A stretch of DNA of 64,000 bases from positions 1,888,501-1,952,500 of the forward strand of contig NZ_AP023361.1 of the NCBI RefSeq assembly GCF_014191545.1. Reading direction: 5' to 3'. This document shows, piece after piece, positions 39,327-47,608 of the stretch (position 1 is its first letter; each line of letters starts with the position of its first letter). Source of the DNA: Terrihabitans soli (GTDB lineage: Bacteria; Pseudomonadota; Alphaproteobacteria; Rhizobiales; Methylopilaceae). The translations under genes were made by a program, and so were the position numbers. The notes beneath the pieces were generated by a model. That model saw only the letters and a program-made list of their open reading frames with translations. It searched no databases and was not told the DNA's origin.

Positions 39327-41288
39327 ATGGAAGAGCCGCGCATTGCGCTAATTGGGACGCGCCTTGCGCCCGGCATCGAGACGATGCGCTGGCTCTGCGA
39401 GCAGGGCCGCATCGCCTATGAAGAGCGCTCCCACCTTCCCGGACTCCACATTCCGATCTCGCGCTGGCGCGGCATTCCCGACGAGTTGCCGCTCGTCGCA
39501 TCGCCGACCGGAACGACCGGAGGGTTGAGCGCAGCTCTTGCCGCATTCGATGCGCGCTGCCGCCCGGGCGAGCGCCTGTTCGGCGAAAGCGAAGCCGAGA
39601 GGATCGAGAACCGCGCCCTGATCGAGCGGCTGCGCACCGGCCTTCTGATCCCCGGCGTGAAAATCTATTACCGCCATATGCTCGAAGCCCGCCGGGCCGT
39701 GCTTGCCGGCGCGACACAGGGCATCCCGCTTTGGCAGAAGATTTTCGCGCAGGTCTTCTTCGGCCTCTGGCGCATGGGCATACGCCGCGGCCTTGGCCTC
39801 GAAAACTTCGATGAGAAGAAGGCTCGCGACGACATCGACGCGGTGTTCACCCTCGTCAAAACGCGCACCAAAGCAAAAGGCCCGTTTCTCGGCGGCGCAT
39901 CGCCGGGCGGGCTCGACATCATCTTCGCCGCGGCGGCAGCGCCCGTTCTGCTGCCGGAAAATTACGGCGCTGCCCTCCCCGCCTTCGCCGATCTGCCGCC
40001 CGATTACCGATCGATCGTCAATGCCTGCCGCGCGACGCATGCCGGCGGGCTCGCGGCGCGCATCTATGCGACGCGGACAAAACCCCAGCTGCCGATGCAA
40101 AGGCCGCGCGAGGAGATGAAATCCATCCTCTCGCTGTTCCTTACCCCCGGCGTCCTGCGCGGGGGCGCGCGGCTGGCTGCGCGCTGGGCGCCGCGCCGGA
40201 TCGGTTTCGGCAAGACCGTGCTCGCCTTCCGCTGGGCGGACGTCGCCGATATTCTGCGGCGCGACGGCGATCTTCTGATCGCGCCGATCAACGCCAAGCG
40301 CATCACGGCGGTTGCCGGTCCCTTCATTCTCGGCATGGACCGCTCGCCAGAGCTCTTCAAGCAGAGAGAGGCCGTCTATTCGGCGCTGCGCGGCGTCTCA
40401 CCCGCGCCGATTGCCGACATTCTGAAGAAAGAGCCGCAGCGCCTTCTCATTGAAGCTGCGATCGCGCCCGGCAGCATCGATATCGTCAACGGTTACGCGC
40501 GCCCTGTGGCGGCGCGCGTCGCGGCCAGCCTGTTCGGCATCAAAGGGCCGAGCGAGGCCGAGCTGATGCGAGTGGCGCGCGCCGTCTTTCACGAGACCTT
40601 TCTCAATCTCGGCGACGATGGCGCTGTCCGCAACACGGGCATTGCCGCCGGCGCTGAACTGACAAAATGGATCGAGGAGGAATATGCGCGGCGGGAGACG
40701 CATGATGTCATCCGCGAGGATCTTCTCGGGCGGCTGATGATGCTTGCCCTCCGCAGGGAAATCCGCCGCGAGGAGGTCTCGCATATCCTGGCCGGGCTGC
40801 TCGTCGGCTCGATCGACACCACGGCAACGGCTGCCGCCAACATTGTCAGCGAACTCACCGCCAACCGGGACCTTGCAGAGGCCGTCGCGCGCGATGCCCT
40901 GAACATCGTCCGACTTCGCGGCTGGTGCGCAGAAATCCTGAGACGCCGGCCGCACAATCCCATTCTTTTGCGCGAGGCCACCGCCAATGCCGGTGTCGCC
41001 GGAACGCGGGTCGCGGCGGGCACGCGCGTCATCGCCGTGACGCTCTCGGCCATGCAGGATGCGCGCGTGTTCGGCAGTCCGGAAAAGATGAATCCGGATC
41101 GTGACCCTGCTCTGTACATGCATTTCGGCTACGGCATACATCTGTGCGCAGGACGCGATCTGAATGCCGTTCAGATACCGGCGCTGATCGCCGCGCTTTT
41201 GCCGTACCGCCCCTTCGCGCCGACAAAAATCCGCGATCGCGGCCCCTTCCCCGACGAACTCATCCTGAATCTGGAGCCGAGGGCATGA
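39327..41288 (+). CDS. GST-like domain fused to a cytochrome P450
   Basis: A 653-residue two-domain protein. Residues about 1-245 resemble a glutathione S-transferase: thioredoxin-like start with ETMRWLCEQGRIAYEERSH, then an all-helical part. From about residue 270 it is a P450: I-helix VGSIDTTATA (about 492-501), ExxR in EILRRRP (Glu536/Arg539) and the haem loop HFGYGIHLCAGRDL with the thiolate Cys607. The P450 part is about 375 residues, shorter than usual. No redox-partner domain is attached. It overlaps the DyP gene by 4 nt (ATGA), so the two are probably co-translated. The substrate is unknown; haem thiolate chemistry is expected. Confidence 0.82.
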   Translation: MEEPRIALIGTRLAPGIETMRWLCEQGRIAYEERSHLPGLHIPISRWRGIPDELPLVASPTGTTGGLSAALAAFDARCRPGERLFGESEAERIENRALIERLRTGLLIPGVKIYYRHMLEARRAVLAGATQGIPLWQKIFAQVFFGLWRMGIRRGLGLENFDEKKARDDIDAVFTLVKTRTKAKGPFLGGASPGGLDIIFAAAAAPVLLPENYGAALPAFADLPPDYRSIVNACRATHAGGLAARIYATRTKPQLPMQRPREEMKSILSLFLTPGVLRGGARLAARWAPRRIGFGKTVLAFRWADVADILRRDGDLLIAPINAKRITAVAGPFILGMDRSPELFKQREAVYSALRGVSPAPIADILKKEPQRLLIEAAIAPGSIDIVNGYARPVAARVAASLFGIKGPSEAELMRVARAVFHETFLNLGDDGAVRNTGIAAGAELTKWIEEEYARRETHDVIREDLLGRLMMLALRREIRREEVSHILAGLLVGSIDTTATAAANIVSELTANRDLAEAVARDALNIVRLRGWCAEILRRRPHNPILLREATANAGVAGTRVAAGTRVIAVTLSAMQDARVFGSPEKMNPDRDPALYMHFGYGIHLCAGRDLNAVQIPALIAALLPYRPFAPTKIRDRGPFPDELILNLEPRA

Positions 41289-44227
41289 CCCACGCTTTGG
41301 TCACGAGCGCCATTCCCTTCTCGTATGCGCGGGCGGACGCTGTCGACGCTGTCCTCGCTCAGGCGGTTCCGGATCTTCGCAGCGGCGGCGCCGTCCGCGA
41401 TGCCCTGCGCGGCAAGAGCCTGCATTTCACCACCATCACCGTCGTCCGTGGCGATATCGGTGAACCCACTTATCTTGTCTTCGAGATCAGCGCCGACGGC
41501 ACACCCGATGACGCCTGGAATGTGGTCGGCGAAAATCTCGCGCCGTGGATCGAACGGGTTTTCAACGCCGCCGGCCTTCAGCCCAAAACGCCGTTTGCAA
41601 AATTCCTCGCCCGTCACCGGGTAAAGACCGGGACCGGCCTGTTCGACGTGCCGGGGCTCGATTTCAGCGGCACGCCGGGTATGTCGGTCGGACGCATTCT
41701 CGACGAATACGAACTGGCGCGCGAGATCCGCACTTTTCTCGACAAGAACCCGCCTTTGGGCTCGCCGCTCCAGCTTGTCGGAACGATCCGCAAGCATATC
41801 GAAAGCAAAAACTATCTGGAGACCAAGAGAGCCGATCTCACACCGCTTCTGTCGGCCGCGCCCGTCGATCGGCTCGTTTCGGTGAAAGGCGCCGGGATCG
41901 ATCCCGGCTTTGTTCTCGGGCTTCTTGTGCCTCTGCTTCTGAAATTTTTCTGGCCGCTGCTGATCGTGCTCGCCGCCTTCGTCATCGGCGCGACTGCGCT
42001 GGTCTATTGCACAAGTCATTGGTCGCTGGCGGCAGTGACCTTCTTCACAGCCCTGATCGCCAGCTTTCTTCTCGTTCTCGGCGCTGCCATCGCGGTCTAT
42101 CTCGGCCTGCGGCGCCTGGAAGAAGCGAACACGCCCGACGACCGTCAGCCGGATGCGCAGGTGATGCAGGAGGTCTCGGCTTACGAAAACTGGTCGCAGC
42201 AGAACCATCTCGCGGGCATTTCGATCATGCAGCCCGGCAGGCTGCGCGGGCTGACGCTGCGCCTTGCGTTCTGGGTCATCGCCCAGATGGCCGCAAAACG
42301 CTTCCGGCCCGGCTTTCTCGGCGAGATCAACACCATCCATTTTGCCCGCTGGGTGATGCTGCCGAAGACAAACAAGCTGCTGTTCTTCTCCAACTATGGC
42401 GGCAGCTGGGAAAGCTATCTCGAGGACTTCATCACCAAGGCCTCATTTGGTCTGACCGGTGTGTGGAGCAACACGATCGGCTTTCCGCGTGCCCGCAATC
42501 TTTTTCAGGACGGCGCGACCGATGGCGACCGTTTCAAACGCTGGGCCCGCCGCCAGCAGCAGCCGACGCGTTTCTGGTACAGCGCCTATCCGAACCTCAC
42601 CACCGCACGCATCCGCACCAATGCCGTCATCCGCCAAGGCCTGTGCACGGCCTCGACGGAAGACGAGGCCGCAGCCTGGCTCGGCCTGTTCGGATCAAAA
42701 ATCCGTCCGGATACGCTGCTCGAAACCGACGACATCCAGACGCTGCTATTCGGCGGTCTGAGCCGTCATCCTTTCGCGGCCTGCCTTCTGTTCCAGCTTC
42801 CCGACAACCCGTTCGCGACCGTTCCCTGGCTCGCTTCGATCGAGCCGAAAATCTCGTTCGGAGATCAGCCGCCGGACGACAAGGTTCTGATCTTTGGGCT
42901 CACTGCGGCGGGCCTTGCCAAACTCGGGCTCGAACAATCGGTGCGCGATCAATTCCCGACGGCGTTCCGCACCGGCATGCACAGCGCCGGCCGCTCGCAG
43001 ATCCTCGCCGACACAGGCGATGACAAGCCCGCGAAATGGATGTGGGGCGGACAAGGTGAGGCCGACGGCGCGTTTCTTGTTTATGGCGCCGATCAGGTAA
43101 CGCTCGATATGGAGACAATCTCGCTCACATCCGGCCTTACAAATATCGGCGGCACGGTAATCCACCGGATCGATCCAACGCCGCTGCCGGCGCGCAAATC
43201 GGGTGAGAGCGGTGTGCAGGTCGCGTTCGAGGCGTTCGGTTTTGCCGATGGCGTCTCTCAGCCGATCGTCAAAGGCACACGGCGATGGCTGCGTGAATCC
43301 GATGCCATTCACGCGGTCGAGCCGGGAGAATTCATCCTCGGCTATCCGGACAGCCGCGGATTTTTCCCTCCGTCACCGCAAGTCACAGCGTCCGCCGATC
43401 CGCATAACCGGCTGCCGCTGTCCGATCCGCGGCATTCGCGCGGCACCTATCAGCCCGATTTCAATTACAGCGGCGCCAATGCGGCGCGCGATCTCGGACG
43501 CAACGGTTCTTTCCTCGTCATCCGCCAGCTCGAACAGAATGTCGGGGCGTTCAACACCTATCTCGAAACGGCAGCGAAGACCTACGCGAACCATCCGGCC
43601 GTGCCGCGGACGCTGCCGAAATCTCTGCTGCCGGAATGGATCGGCGCCAAGATCGTCGGCCGCTGGAAGAACGGCACCTCGCTCGTGCGCTATCCTCACA
43701 GGCCGGGGAGCCCGCAGCCGGGCCAGCAGCACGCCCGTCCGGACAATGAATTTCTCTACGGTGCGGAAGACCCGACGGGCGAGCGCTGCCCGCTCGGCTC
43801 GCATATCCGCCGCACCAATCCGCGCGACAGCCTTGCGCCCGGATCGAAGGACGAACTCTCGATCGTCAACCGCCACCGCATTTTGCGCGTTGGAAGATCT
43901 TACCACGCCGAAGGAAGCGGCGATCCCGAAGCGAAGGATCCCGGCCTTCTCTTCATGTGCCTGAACGCCGATATCGAACGGCAGTTCGAATTCATCCAGC
44001 AGACCTGGTCGATGAGCTGGCAATTCCACGGGCTTGAGAACGAGGCAGATCCGATCCTCGGCCGCGGCGAAACGCGCAAAGACCGCGCCTCGCTCGCACG
44101 GCTGACCATGCCCTCACCGCGCGGGCCGTTGCATCTCACGGGCTTCCAGGATTTCGTGAAGGTGCGCGGCGGCGCCTACTTCTTCATGCCCGGCCACAGA
44201 ACGATCCGATATATGGCCGGCATCTGA
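41285..44227 (+). CDS. large DyP-type haem peroxidase with internal membrane segments
   Basis: A 980-residue DyP-type peroxidase. The C-terminal half carries the diagnostic motifs: GxxDG as GFADGVSQP (Gly652, Asp655), the proximal haem His in CPLGSHIRRTNPRD (His840), and RHRILRVGRSY with the likely distal Arg (about residue 868). The N-terminal half is a separate alpha/beta domain of unknown function, then two adjacent hydrophobic stretches (about 209-243 and 248-277) that should anchor it in the membrane, then a domain with FSNYGGSWESYLEDFI. It is about twice the length of a simple DyP. It starts inside the P450 stop codon. Confidence 0.85.
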   Translation: MTHALVTSAIPFSYARADAVDAVLAQAVPDLRSGGAVRDALRGKSLHFTTITVVRGDIGEPTYLVFEISADGTPDDAWNVVGENLAPWIERVFNAAGLQPKTPFAKFLARHRVKTGTGLFDVPGLDFSGTPGMSVGRILDEYELAREIRTFLDKNPPLGSPLQLVGTIRKHIESKNYLETKRADLTPLLSAAPVDRLVSVKGAGIDPGFVLGLLVPLLLKFFWPLLIVLAAFVIGATALVYCTSHWSLAAVTFFTALIASFLLVLGAAIAVYLGLRRLEEANTPDDRQPDAQVMQEVSAYENWSQQNHLAGISIMQPGRLRGLTLRLAFWVIAQMAAKRFRPGFLGEINTIHFARWVMLPKTNKLLFFSNYGGSWESYLEDFITKASFGLTGVWSNTIGFPRARNLFQDGATDGDRFKRWARRQQQPTRFWYSAYPNLTTARIRTNAVIRQGLCTASTEDEAAAWLGLFGSKIRPDTLLETDDIQTLLFGGLSRHPFAACLLFQLPDNPFATVPWLASIEPKISFGDQPPDDKVLIFGLTAAGLAKLGLEQSVRDQFPTAFRTGMHSAGRSQILADTGDDKPAKWMWGGQGEADGAFLVYGADQVTLDMETISLTSGLTNIGGTVIHRIDPTPLPARKSGESGVQVAFEAFGFADGVSQPIVKGTRRWLRESDAIHAVEPGEFILGYPDSRGFFPPSPQVTASADPHNRLPLSDPRHSRGTYQPDFNYSGANAARDLGRNGSFLVIRQLEQNVGAFNTYLETAAKTYANHPAVPRTLPKSLLPEWIGAKIVGRWKNGTSLVRYPHRPGSPQPGQQHARPDNEFLYGAEDPTGERCPLGSHIRRTNPRDSLAPGSKDELSIVNRHRILRVGRSYHAEGSGDPEAKDPGLLFMCLNADIERQFEFIQQTWSMSWQFHGLENEADPILGRGETRKDRASLARLTMPSPRGPLHLTGFQDFVKVRGGAYFFMPGHRTIRYMAGI

Positions 44228-44230
44228 GGA

Positions 44231-44818
44231 TCAGGAAAAAACCTGATCGGCCAGAGCCCGCACGCGGGTAAAGGCGGCCTCGGCTCCGGCGATCACCCGC
44301 GCCTCTTCCGCCTCATCGATCTCGATGCTGTCGAGCGCCGCGGTGAAGGTGCGCCACTGCAGGCCCCTTCCTTCCGGCGCGCCGGCCAGATGCCGCGCGC
44401 CGAAGGTCTCGGATAGGCCGAGCTTCTGCGCTTCCTTGATAAGGAAGGCGGCGCCGAGATTTGAACCTTCGGCGACATAGAGCCAGCCGAGCGCGGTCGG
44501 GATGTCGGCCTCCGTGCCGAAACCCCACGGAGTCGTCTCCGCAAGCGGTTCGAGGCCGAGGTCCGTGAGATCCTGCGAGACATGACCGAAGCGGCGGCGG
44601 CCCTGAAGATCGGGCAAGAGCGCATCGAGCTGCGGGTTGGAATAGAGCGCGTCGATTTCGCGGTGGAAGGCATGCTGCATCTGGACGAAGCGGCCATAGC
44701 GCGCGCGATCGGCAAAAGCCCCGGCGCTCATGATCCGCTTGTCCAGCCGGTCATGAGTTGCGGATGTTGCCGCTTTCAGCCTTTGCCAGCGCCCGCCCGT
44801 TTCAACAGCAACATTCAT
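44231..44818 (-). CDS. biliverdin-producing haem oxygenase
   Basis: Opens haem to biliverdin, CO and Fe2+. The 195-residue product is a small all-helical haem oxygenase of the type found with bacteriophytochromes: LKAATSATHDRLDKR with the probable proximal His22, and the distal-helix block GWLYVAEGSNLGAAFLIKEA (about residues 111-130). It faces the DyP gene tail to tail with a 3-nt gap. No phytochrome is seen nearby, so a role in haem turnover or iron release is as likely as pigment synthesis. Confidence 0.87.
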   Translation of the reverse strand: MNVAVETGGRWQRLKAATSATHDRLDKRIMSAGAFADRARYGRFVQMQHAFHREIDALYSNPQLDALLPDLQGRRRFGHVSQDLTDLGLEPLAETTPWGFGTEADIPTALGWLYVAEGSNLGAAFLIKEAQKLGLSETFGARHLAGAPEGRGLQWRTFTAALDSIEIDEAEEARVIAGAEAAFTRVRALADQVFS

Positions 44819-45076
44819 ATTCCACCCGCCTCAAGCCCGGGGTGGCGCCCAAGGCGCGCACCCTCCCGTCTCTAAAGACGATCCATAGACGTGATCTCCC
44901 ACCCCGGGCGAAAAATTTTTTAGAGCGTTTCCAGCAGGCTGCCCGGACAGGAGCGCCCCGCCGGCCGCTCCGATCCGCAAAGTTTGCAACCCTAGGGCTA
45001 CTCTGTCGCATGCGTCCTCGCCCAGGTCTGGCACGGCCGGTGCAAGGCTTTAGGCGACGGAAGGGGAGAGTTGAGT
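44819..45076. other. spacer between the haem oxygenase gene and a small ORF
   Basis: About 258 nt with no supported gene. It must hold the haem oxygenase promoter (leftward) and probably one for the small gene at 45077 (rightward). Only short imperfect palindromes such as GCAAAGTTTGC near 44976 are visible. Confidence 0.3.
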
Positions 45077-45265
45077 ATGGAACAGTCTGAAATTCACTCG
45101 CACGAAGCCGAATATTGCCAGCTGCAGGCCGACTATTTCTCGGAGCTCGCCGAACAGGCGGCCAATCTCAGCGAATGTTCCTATTACCGCGAACTGGAGC
45201 TGATTTGGCGTCAGCGGGCGCGCTCGCAGCTGTTCCACAGTGTCCCGGGCCTGAGAGCCGGTTGA
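45077..45265 (+). CDS. small hypothetical protein
   Basis: A 62-residue product, MEQSEIHSHEAEYCQLQADY onward, predicted mostly helical and acidic, with a Tyr/Glu-rich centre and a basic WRQRARSQLF segment. No family recognised. GGGGAGAG lies 7 nt before the ATG. No signal peptide or membrane helix. Confidence 0.5.
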   Translation: MEQSEIHSHEAEYCQLQADYFSELAEQAANLSECSYYRELELIWRQRARSQLFHSVPGLRAG

Positions 45266-45311
45266 ACCGCCCCGCAGGTGCAGATGACGCGATCGACCTG
45301 ACGCTGAAACG

Positions 45312-45337
45312 CAAAAGGCCCGGCACAAGGCCGGGCC
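45312..45337 (-). terminator. terminator of the acidic-tail small protein gene
   Basis: On the minus strand, an 8-bp stem GGCCCGGC / GCCGGGCC (45330-45337, 45317-45324) with loop CTTGT is followed by TTTTGCGTTT. It lies 22 nt after the stop of the leftward gene. Confidence 0.7.
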
Positions 45338-45359
45338 GATGACGCTGCCGGGACTAAAT

Positions 45360-45554
45360 TTAGTCCTCGTCGTCTTCGTCCTCATCGTCTTCTTCGCTGA
45401 TTTCTTCGAGAACGGCCTTGGCGCTTTCCTTCACTTCGAAGGACGCACCGGGGACATGGATACGGCTGCCGCTCTTCAGTTCCTCGACCGCCAGCACCAC
45501 CGATCCATCGATATGGATCGGATTTCCGTCACTCAGTGTGAAAATTGCGAACAT
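45360..45554 (-). CDS. small hypothetical protein with a poly-acidic C-terminus
   Basis: A 64-residue product with a short beta-rich start (MFAIFTLSDGNPIHIDGSVV) and a tail made almost entirely of Glu and Asp (EISEEDDEDEDDED). No family recognised; the start recalls small regulatory or RNA-binding-like folds but this is not firm. AAGGAGAG precedes the ATG by 5 nt, and a terminator follows the gene, so expression is credible. Confidence 0.65.
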   Translation of the reverse strand: MFAIFTLSDGNPIHIDGSVVLAVEELKSGSRIHVPGASFEVKESAKAVLEEISEEDDEDEDDED

Positions 45555-45663
45555 GCCGCTCTCCTTGCGAATCTCCCCGTATCTTAACGACCCGGAGCCG
45601 CAGCGCCGATAACAGGCGATTGCAAAAATCGCGTGTCCGGCGCGTGACAAAGATGAGGCAGAA

Positions 45664-45699
45664 GAAAAAGGCGGCGGACAGCTGGGATCTGTCCGCCGC
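45664..45699 (-). terminator. intrinsic terminator of the TerC-family gene
   Basis: On the minus strand an 11-bp perfect stem GCGGCGGACAG / CTGTCCGCCGC (45689-45699, 45671-45681) with loop ATCCCAG is followed by CTTTTTCTTCT. It lies 30 nt after the terC-family stop. Confidence 0.9.
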
Positions 45700-45728
45700 A
45701 CTGGGAGCCTTACCCTAATCGCGGGGGC

Positions 45729-46391
45729 TTATCCGCGAGTCAGGTAAGGTAGTACCTCCATGACGCCGCGATAGCTCATATCCGTCGCGACGTAGACGAT
45801 GACGGCAAGGCCGACAAACGCGATCCAGCGGTGCTTCTGCAGCAAGTTTGCGATGAAGGATGCTGCAAAGCCCATCAGCGCGATGGCGAGCGCAAGGCCG
45901 ATGACGAGGATCGAGGGATGCTCGCGCGCGGCGCCCGCAACTGCGAGCACATTGTCGAGCGACATCGACACGTCGGCGATGATGATCTGCCACACGGCCT
46001 GCGCAAAGGTCTTGCGCGGCGGCGCGCCGCCCGAGATCGATCCATCGTGATTGACGACGAAATTGCCGCCATGTCCGCCGGCAGCCGCCATGCCGCCTGC
46101 CCTGACCGGCCGCAGCTCAAGCCACATCTTCCACGAGACGTAGTAGAGAAGAAGCCCGCCGACCAGAAGAATGCCGACGATCTGCAGAAGCTGCGTCGTC
46201 GCCAGAGCAAAACCGATACGCATAACCGTCGCGGCAATGATGCCGATGACGATGACTTTGCGGCGCTGGTCCAATGGCAGGCCCGCCGCCGCAAGTCCGA
46301 TGACGATCGCATTATCGCCCGCAAGGACGAGGTCGATCATGATGACCTGGAGCAATGCCGTCAGGGCATCGGCTGTAAACAATTCGCTCAT
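45729..46391 (-). CDS. TerC family integral membrane protein (YjbE-type)
   Basis: Polytopic membrane protein of the TerC family, members of which are linked to Mn2+ export, protein-translocon metalation or metal/oxyanion tolerance. The 220-residue product has about seven helices, the signatures IDLVLAGDNAIVIGLAAAGL and IIADVSMSLDNVLAVAGAAR (intramembrane Asp-Asn pairs), and a Gly/His-rich loop (AAGGHGGNFVVNHDGSISGG) in the middle. A structured leader whose last hairpin contains the SD sequence precedes it. Confidence 0.88.
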   Translation of the reverse strand: MSELFTADALTALLQVIMIDLVLAGDNAIVIGLAAAGLPLDQRRKVIVIGIIAATVMRIGFALATTQLLQIVGILLVGGLLLYYVSWKMWLELRPVRAGGMAAAGGHGGNFVVNHDGSISGGAPPRKTFAQAVWQIIIADVSMSLDNVLAVAGAAREHPSILVIGLALAIALMGFAASFIANLLQKHRWIAFVGLAVIVYVATDMSYRGVMEVLPYLTRG

Positions 46392-46541
46392 AAACGACCC
46401 TCAATCGCTGAGGGGCCGTAAGCACAATTGCGCCATGTCTTCGCATGCGTCGAACTGCACTCGGGCCCCGTAACACGGGAAACAGTCCGACATCGCAGTT
46501 CTTTCGAACTGCCAGAGGGGCCCGGCCAGTCGCTTTTTCGG
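46392..46541 (-). promoter_or_regulatory. structured 5' leader of the terC-family gene with SD-sequestering hairpin
   Basis: On the minus strand, CGGGCCCC and GGGGCCCG (46517-46524, 46462-46469) can form an outer 8-bp stem around a perfect 7-bp hairpin GCAGTTC-GAAA-GAACTGC (46495-46512) and a smaller arm. Nearer the gene, CCCTCA / TGAGGG (46398-46414) forms a hairpin whose 3' arm includes the SD GAGGG, 7 nt before the ATG. GGCCCC at 46412-46417 can instead pair with GGGGCC of the outer stem, which would break the SD hairpin. That is a switch-like layout. The Mn2+-sensing yybP-ykoY element often precedes terC-family genes, but its GGGGAGUA-type signature was not found here. Confidence 0.45.
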
Positions 46542-46868
46542 TCAGAGGGAGAGGAGCGCTTCGATGCTCGCAAAATCGGAAAGAATGGCGGCGCAGAAAC
46601 CGAGTACCAGGAAACTCCCGGCGACATCCCACACCGACAGCGAACGCTGCTGGCGCATTCCACGAAACCACGCAACCGCCGCCACCACACCGCCCGCCAC
46701 CAGCATGACGCTGGCGAACACCGGCAGGACAAGCCCTGTCGGCGCGATGAAGATGGAAACCGCTGCTGCGAACACCACGAAGAAGGTCATGAAATCCATC
46801 AGCGCTTGCGGAGTCAGACGAAACTGATTCCGGCGTTGCAGGACATCGACTTTCGCGCGGCTATGCAC
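46542..46868 (-). CDS. small integral membrane protein, hypothetical
   Basis: A 108-residue product with three hydrophobic segments (about residues 25-45, 48-68 and 80-103) and a basic N-terminus with Gln/Arg (VDVLQRRNQFRLTPQALMDF). No family recognised. It precedes the terC leader on the same strand and may be co-transcribed with it. A near-palindrome (CCGGA-CCG / CGG-TCCGG, 46890-46912) lies just upstream. Confidence 0.65.
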   Translation of the reverse strand: MHSRAKVDVLQRRNQFRLTPQALMDFMTFFVVFAAAVSIFIAPTGLVLPVFASVMLVAGGVVAAVAWFRGMRQQRSLSVWDVAGSFLVLGFCAAILSDFASIEALLSL

Positions 46869-46977
46869 TGTCTTTCCCTCTCAACCGATCCGGAACCGTA
46901 TTTCGGCTCCGGCACGATATGATGAGGATTAGATGACCGCGCGCGCTTCGTGCATTCGTATCGATCGGGCCGTATAA

Positions 46978-47595
46978 CTACGGTGCCGTGCGGCCAAGCT
47001 GGATGGCCTGCCGCACGAGGATGGCGACGCTTTCCGCCGCCATTTTGTCCATGATCTGTGCGCGGTACGACTCGACCGTGCGGGTCGAGAGCCCCAGCCT
47101 GTCGGCGATGGCGTGCGAGGTAAACCCGGCGACGACAAGATCGAAAACCTCGGTCTGGCGCGGCGTCAGCCGGGAAAATTTCTGATCGAGATCGCGCGCG
47201 CGCTGAACGTCGCGATTGGTGTCTCTCTGCGGCGCAATCGCGCGATTGATGGCTGCGACCAAAGACGCATCGTCGACCGGCTTTTCGATGAAATCCGCTG
47301 CACCCGCTTTGATGCCGGCAACCGCCATCGGCACATCCGCATGGCCCGAAATCAGAATGACCGGAACGCTGCGGCCGCCGGCCATGCATTGGCGGACGAA
47401 TTCGATGCCGTCGATCCCGGGCATGCGCACATCGCAGACGATGCAGGCGGGCTCGTCGGACGATCCGCCGGGATGACGCTCAAGAAATGTTTCCGCCGAT
47501 TCAAACGTTTCGGCAGTAAAACCGAACACGCTCAGCATTTCGGCGATTGCGTTACGCACCGCCGTCTGATCGTCGATGATGAAGATCTTTGTCAC
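46978..47595 (-). CDS. two-component response regulator, FixJ/LuxR type
   Basis: 205-residue DNA-binding response regulator. Receiver domain (about 1-120): IFIIDDQTAVRN acidic pocket, phospho-acceptor Asp in CIVCDVRMPGIDG and conserved Lys in FIEKPVD. C-terminal LuxR-type HTH: LTPRQTEVFDLVVAGFTSHA with TRTVESYRAQIMDKM. It starts 13 nt after the stop of a MASE1 histidine kinase gene, which is its likely partner. The FixJ similarity is in architecture; no FixL haem-PAS domain is seen in the kinase. Confidence 0.92.
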   Translation of the reverse strand: MTKIFIIDDQTAVRNAIAEMLSVFGFTAETFESAETFLERHPGGSSDEPACIVCDVRMPGIDGIEFVRQCMAGGRSVPVILISGHADVPMAVAGIKAGAADFIEKPVDDASLVAAINRAIAPQRDTNRDVQRARDLDQKFSRLTPRQTEVFDLVVAGFTSHAIADRLGLSTRTVESYRAQIMDKMAAESVAILVRQAIQLGRTAP

Positions 47596-47608
47596 CGCCC
47601 TAACCCAT

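Noticed and set aside
46392-46541. Canonical yybP-ykoY manganese riboswitch
   Set aside because: The expected GGGGAGUA-type conserved loop could not be found, so only a structured leader of unknown class is reported.
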